From Pseudoalteromonas galatheae (GTDB lineage: Bacteria; Pseudomonadota; Gammaproteobacteria; Enterobacterales; Alteromonadaceae), in NCBI RefSeq assembly GCF_005886105.2, contig NZ_PNCO02000001.1:865001-929000 (forward strand): 64,000 bases of DNA, read 5' to 3'. A model generated the notes under the pieces. It was given only the letters and a program-made list of their open reading frames with translations. It ran no database searches and had not been told where the DNA came from. Positions 59,942 through 64,000 of this stretch are shown here, piece after piece (position 1 is the first letter of the stretch; the number at the start of each line of letters is the position of its first letter). The position numbers and the translations under genes were made by a program.

Positions 59942-62329
59942 TTATTCGTTTCTTAGCGCTTTAATGGGATCTTGGCTTATCACTCTTTGCACTGGTAAAT
60001 AGCTTGCGATGAGCGCGATCAGCAGCATGATAGGGATTGTCACGGTTACGGCGAACCAGCTCACGGAAATAGTATCTGTGCTTATCTTTGTCAAAATTCC
60101 ATACCCGATTGCAATGGCTAATGCACTCACTCCAAGGCCAATCATTACAGGTGTTAGACTTTGCTTGAGCACTTGTGATATCAGTTTGTGTGTATGTGCA
60201 CCCAATGACAAGTGAATACCAAGCTCATAGCGACGCATTTGTACACTGTAGTTGAGCACGCCGTAGATCCCAGCACCAGCTAGGCTTAAGGTAAGGGCTA
60301 ATAGGGCAACAGTCAACATTGCTTGCAGCCAAGTTTGTCTTAACCTCTGGGTGAGCATGTCATCTACAGGCTCAAAGAAAGCAAAGTTTAGACTCGGATG
60401 AATGGCCTTGAGAGCATGAGTTAATTGGACTTTTGACAGTGCAGAATTCCCTTTGATAATAAAGGATGTGCTACCTTCGGTGACAGGCAAGTAATAGCGC
60501 TCTAAGGTATAGCCTCGGTTGCCTGTAGGCACGTAAATATCACTTACAACCCCAACCACTTTTCTTGGCTCTTCTCTGTCTGCATAGAGGGTTTGACCGA
60601 TTGGATTTTCATCTTTGTACAAACGCTTAGCGAGTGAGGCTGAGAGAATTATTTCATTGTTGTCTGAGCCTGATGTCATAATCGGTGTAAATCGGCTTCC
60701 TTGCTCAAGTGGCAGTGAAAGCGCAGTGAAACCGTCCTCGTCGTAAAAGGACAAACTGACGATACCGATCAGCGCAATATTTTGATCATACAAATAGTTT
60801 TGCCACCCCATTTGTAGCGGTGAAGTGTAACTTGCTGAGACCGATGCGATGCTTGCTTGATTGGCTAAAAGCTGTTTGATTTGTTTGCCAAGCTCAAAGC
60901 TATCTATTTCTGTGGCACTGCCATCAATACGGACATAGTACAAATGCTCAGTATTAAACCCTGTGGGATGAGTCATTTGCGCGTATGCGGGAATTAATTT
61001 GTTGGCTGCAAGAAAGAGTAAAATACTGGCAAAGCACACTTGTAATGCCACCAACGCTTGACGAGTACGCTTGGAAATTTGCGCGCCAGTGCCTTTACCG
61101 CTGCTGTGTAGCGCATCTGTCAGTGCATGATAGTTTACTTGTTTACTGGTAAACCAGGCGATGAGAAGCGATATTATCAGACTCAGTGCACAAGCAACCA
61201 CTATGGTCGGCCAGTCCAGAGTTAAGCTCTGCATGCGACTAAATAAATAGCTCAAGTCGTTTGCTAACCAAACATTCAACCACTCGGCAAGCAATAATCC
61301 GAGTATAGTGGCTGCGCCCACTAACAGCACGCTTTCACAAAACATACTGACAAAAATGTGAGTAGGCTTTGCCCCCAGTGCCGCTTGAATTGCTATGGTG
61401 CGCTGTTTTTGCGCAGCTCTTGAGAGAAATAAATTAACCACATTAGTCAGGGCAATGAGCACCAAAACTGCAGCTGAGAATAATAAGGTAATTGCTAGTT
61501 CATCACTTCGTGCAACGATTTTGTCGCGCAGTGGTGTAAACTTAGCGCCAATTCGCGTGTCGGGCGCTACGTTCTCACGGGATTGGTAAAGCGTGTTAAT
61601 TTGCTCGCCCAGCGCATGATTCATCTGCTCTATGTTTACACCCGCTTTAAGCCGAGCGATGCCGTTAAATTCACTGCTGATACTATTCCAATGCGAGGTA
61701 GTGGTGACAGGCTCCGGAAAGCTACTAAAACCGCTAACGGGGAAGCCACCAAAAATTTCAGGCACTTCAAACGCTTCTCCCGTTACTCCGATAATTTGAT
61801 AGCGCTCACGATTGATGCTCGTGTAGCTACCAACGACATCTGGGTTGGCATTAAAATGCGTTATCCAAGACTGGTAACTCAGTACCAAGACTTTTTGTTC
61901 GTCGCTGACACCTTCATCTTTTTTTAGCGCGCGACCAAGGTGCAATGGAGTACCCAACAACTCAAAGAATTCGGGAGTCACTCGAATAATGTCTACCGTG
62001 GGCATACCCTTAATGTCCATAAAACGAGATGATACCAAGTGCATCATCGCCATTTTGTCGATAAATTGCTTATCTTGATATAGTCGAAACTGGGTAGAGA
62101 GCAGTTGGAATCCATATTGGGTTTCTCCATTAATGGTTTCGCTTTGATCGGTCACCCACAGCTTGTCTGCATCAGGGTAGGGAAGCGGTTGTGTGATCAG
62201 TCTATGATTGATATTAATCACCACCGTCAGCGCTGCTAAGGTTAATGCTAGGGTGAAAAGCACGGTAAGACTAAATCCCGGAAGCTTCCTAAGGTTTGAC
62301 AGTGCGAGCTTAAATTCCTCTTTTATCAT
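59942..62329 (-). CDS. MacB/FtsX-type ABC transporter permease
   Basis: 795 aa, inner membrane. An N-terminal TM (FSLTVLFTLALTLAALTVVI) is followed by a periplasmic MacB_PCD-like domain, then a block of TM helices (LLFSAAVLVLIALTNVVNLF and more). A second periplasmic domain and a final FtsX-like TM block (MLTVALLALTLSLAGAGIYG; SYLPVQRVISQDPIKALRNE) complete it. The duplicated FtsX architecture gives about eight or nine TM helices, as in large single-gene permeases of the MacB type. It overlaps the ATPase gene by 4 bases. Likely exports a peptide, lipoprotein or small molecule; substrate unknown. Confidence 0.9.
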   Translation of the reverse strand: MIKEEFKLALSNLRKLPGFSLTVLFTLALTLAALTVVININHRLITQPLPYPDADKLWVTDQSETINGETQYGFQLLSTQFRLYQDKQFIDKMAMMHLVSSRFMDIKGMPTVDIIRVTPEFFELLGTPLHLGRALKKDEGVSDEQKVLVLSYQSWITHFNANPDVVGSYTSINRERYQIIGVTGEAFEVPEIFGGFPVSGFSSFPEPVTTTSHWNSISSEFNGIARLKAGVNIEQMNHALGEQINTLYQSRENVAPDTRIGAKFTPLRDKIVARSDELAITLLFSAAVLVLIALTNVVNLFLSRAAQKQRTIAIQAALGAKPTHIFVSMFCESVLLVGAATILGLLLAEWLNVWLANDLSYLFSRMQSLTLDWPTIVVACALSLIISLLIAWFTSKQVNYHALTDALHSSGKGTGAQISKRTRQALVALQVCFASILLFLAANKLIPAYAQMTHPTGFNTEHLYYVRIDGSATEIDSFELGKQIKQLLANQASIASVSASYTSPLQMGWQNYLYDQNIALIGIVSLSFYDEDGFTALSLPLEQGSRFTPIMTSGSDNNEIILSASLAKRLYKDENPIGQTLYADREEPRKVVGVVSDIYVPTGNRGYTLERYYLPVTEGSTSFIIKGNSALSKVQLTHALKAIHPSLNFAFFEPVDDMLTQRLRQTWLQAMLTVALLALTLSLAGAGIYGVLNYSVQMRRYELGIHLSLGAHTHKLISQVLKQSLTPVMIGLGVSALAIAIGYGILTKISTDTISVSWFAVTVTIPIMLLIALIASYLPVQRVISQDPIKALRNE

Positions 62330-63033
62330 CCCACCATCTCCAAATTCATTTCATCTACCATCACCCCATCTAACAAGAATAGTTTACGTTTTGCCATGTC
62401 TGCATACCTAGGGTCGTGAGTAACCATACACATGGTTGTGCCTTGGGCGTTTAGGTCGCTCAGCATTTTCATTACGGCATCGCCATTTTTTGAGTCCAAG
62501 TTTCCTGTAGGTTCATCAATAAGCAAAATATCTGGCTGATTGGCGAGCGCTCTGGCAATGGCGATACGTTGTTGCTGCCCGCCAGAAAGTTGATTGGGCT
62601 TATGCTCTGCTCTATGGGTCATTTGTACTAACTCTAAGCAAGTCATTATCCGTTCTTTTAACGCAGTATTTGAGAGTGCAGTGCTACTGTACTTGATGGG
62701 TAAGGCGATATTGTCAAAGACGTTCAACTCATCGATAAGGTTAAATGACTGAAATACAAAACCAATATGTTTATTTCTTAGTGTGGCTCTTTGGTTGACG
62801 TCAAGGTTACTGACATCGTTACCCGCAATTGTGTAGGTACCGGTACTTGGGCTGTCTAATAAACCAAGAATGTTTAAAAGTGTTGACTTGCCGCAGCCCG
62901 ATGGACCTGAAATTGACAGATATTCGCCTTGAGTCACATTCAGATTCACGCCACGCAGTGCCAGTGTTTCCATTCCGCCGAGGACAAACTTTTTAGTGAT
63001 GTTTTTAAGTTCAATAACATGTTTATTATTCAT
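62326..63033 (-). CDS. ABC transporter ATP-binding protein (MacB/LolD type)
   Basis: 235 aa. Walker A GPSGCGKSTLLN, Q-loop FVFQSFNLIDELNVFDNI, signature LSGGQQQRIAIARAL, Walker B ILLIDEPTGNLD and switch His in MVTHDPRYA. The LIDELNVFDNIALPI pattern is typical of LolD/MacB-type ATPases. It energises the permease encoded directly downstream (ATGA overlap) and lies 18 bases after the adaptor gene in one operon. Confidence 0.95.
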   Translation of the reverse strand: MNNKHVIELKNITKKFVLGGMETLALRGVNLNVTQGEYLSISGPSGCGKSTLLNILGLLDSPSTGTYTIAGNDVSNLDVNQRATLRNKHIGFVFQSFNLIDELNVFDNIALPIKYSSTALSNTALKERIMTCLELVQMTHRAEHKPNQLSGGQQQRIAIARALANQPDILLIDEPTGNLDSKNGDAVMKMLSDLNAQGTTMCMVTHDPRYADMAKRKLFLLDGVMVDEMNLEMVG

Positions 63034-63051
63034 TGTTCTTCCTTTGGTTTG

Positions 63052-64000
63052 TTATTTGCTCAAAGTCACTACGGGTGTATTGGCATAAGATGCCATATCC
63101 GACAAAATAAACTGCTGATTTGTCGAAGCGCCACTGAGCAGCTGAATGTGCTGTGACGTTTCTGCGCCATAGTGTACTTGAATTGCACGGGCTTGTTGTT
63201 TTTCTTTATCAACAAGATATAAGGTTGCTTGACTATAAGGTTTTGCACCGACGGGTTTGTCGATGAACAGTGCGGAACTCAATTTGTCGATAGAGACTTT
63301 CCCCTCAATATTTAGTTCGGGACGAGCACTCGCGGGCAGGCTTTTAGGCAGTGTCACCTCAACTTCAATATTGCCATTTTGTACCATTGGATTAATGCGC
63401 GACACTTGGCCTTCAATTAAGTCGTTACGAGTATTGATGCTCACCTGCTGAGCCAACTTTATTTGCTGAGCATAGGCTTGTGGGATCTGCAGTTGCGCAT
63501 ATAAATCGGTAGTGCTGCCAACCAACACCAATTGAGTGCCAAGAGACACGCTTTGTCCAAGCTCCACATGAAGTTGCTGCAAGACCCCTTTGATCCCAGC
63601 CCGTACCGTGAGCTTATTTACCCTATCTTGTACCAATAAAAATGCTTCATTACTGGCATCAATATTCGACTGCGCAAGCTGTAGATTGGCTTTGTGTAAG
63701 GTCTGTAATTGCGCTATTCGCTGCTGCTCTATATTAATGCGGCGTTTCAACTGACGATGGGTAAGTACCGCGCGTTGGTAGTCGAGTTTAGAAACAACTC
63801 CATCTTCAACCAATTCTCCTTGAGCGGTAACCTCCAGCTCGGCACTTTCTAACTCAGATCTCAGAATTTCTAAATCCGCTTGATGAGACAGCAATTCTCG
63901 TTGTTGATTGATATCGAGCTGTAGATATTGGTCTTGCGATTGCGCCAAACTGCGTTTGGCATCTTTTAGAGATTGGGCCAAATTTGCATCTTGTAACCTC
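63052..64000 (-). CDS. HlyD/MacA-type periplasmic adaptor, N-terminus outside window
   Basis: Partial: the frame continues without a stop to the window end, where in-frame codons still read a coiled coil (LQDANLAQSL). Visible are the long alpha-hairpin (REL-SHQADLEILRSELESAE, then KLDYQRAVLTHRQLKRRINI), the lipoyl half-motif ELGQSVSLGTQLVLVGSTTD, and the beta-barrel/membrane-proximal domains. It links the inner-membrane permease to an outer-membrane channel (none in this window). With the two downstream genes it forms a tripartite export system. Confidence 0.92.
   Translation of the reverse strand, partial: RLQDANLAQSLKDAKRSLAQSQDQYLQLDINQQRELLSHQADLEILRSELESAELEVTAQGELVEDGVVSKLDYQRAVLTHRQLKRRINIEQQRIAQLQTLHKANLQLAQSNIDASNEAFLLVQDRVNKLTVRAGIKGVLQQLHVELGQSVSLGTQLVLVGSTTDLYAQLQIPQAYAQQIKLAQQVSINTRNDLIEGQVSRINPMVQNGNIEVEVTLPKSLPASARPELNIEGKVSIDKLSSALFIDKPVGAKPYSQATLYLVDKEKQQARAIQVHYGAETSQHIQLLSGASTNQQFILSDMASYANTPVVTLSK

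Overview
The window looks like a chromosomal segment of a marine gammaproteobacterium, most likely Pseudoalteromonas. This rests on the 23S and 5S rRNA, the gene content (EttA, YgiC/YgiB-like genes, spondin-domain proteins, LodA/LodB), moderate G+C and interspersed repeats. The genus is inferred from content, not from a search.

Region 1 (1-3580) holds the 3' part of a 23S gene and a complete 5S gene with its terminator. Downstream is a non-coding tract of broken 5S 3' ends, rrn-type terminators, REP-like doublets and one MITE-like element.

Region 2 (3580-15484, all minus strand) is mostly housekeeping and signalling. It carries an orphan 303-aa protein, an OmpR-type two-component pair downstream of two spondin-domain exported proteins, a flavin amine/amino-acid-oxidase-like enzyme, a YgiC/YgiB/DUF350-like trio, a PilZ protein and EttA.

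Region 3 (about 15680-52640, all plus strand) is a large P2-like contractile tail cluster. No capsid, portal, terminase, integrase or replication gene is present, so it reads as a tailocin (R-type bacteriocin-like particle). It starts with an XRE-type regulator and a small regulator, then lysozyme, 3-TM holin and a spanin-like protein. It continues with four complete baseplate-wedge/fibre modules (gpJ-gpI-connector-fibre), a separate DUF4815-type receptor-binding block and an isolated beta-helix spike. It ends with gpV, PAAR, gpW, sheath, tube, gpE/E', tape measure, gpU, gpX and gpD. The spike gene is flanked by two nearly identical 125-bp units. Each has a palindrome AGGTCA-N4-TGACCT, a putative -10 at fixed distance and a strong terminator. 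The same palindrome with the same -10 spacing lies before the XRE regulator, which suggests one activator controlling the regulator and two short transcripts. I consider this the most novel part of the window.

Region 4 (52911-57145, plus) holds a LodA-like quinoprotein amino-acid oxidase with its LodB-like flavoprotein, and a PAS-domain protein. Region 5 (57199-64000, minus) holds an NtrY/NtrX-like two-component pair and a MacB-type ABC exporter (permease, ATPase, HlyD-type adaptor cut by the window end).

Together the segment combines a multi-specificity contractile particle with its own lysis genes, two possible hydrogen-peroxide-forming oxidases and an exporter. It could serve as a competition island next to an rRNA operon. 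That functional reading is inference.
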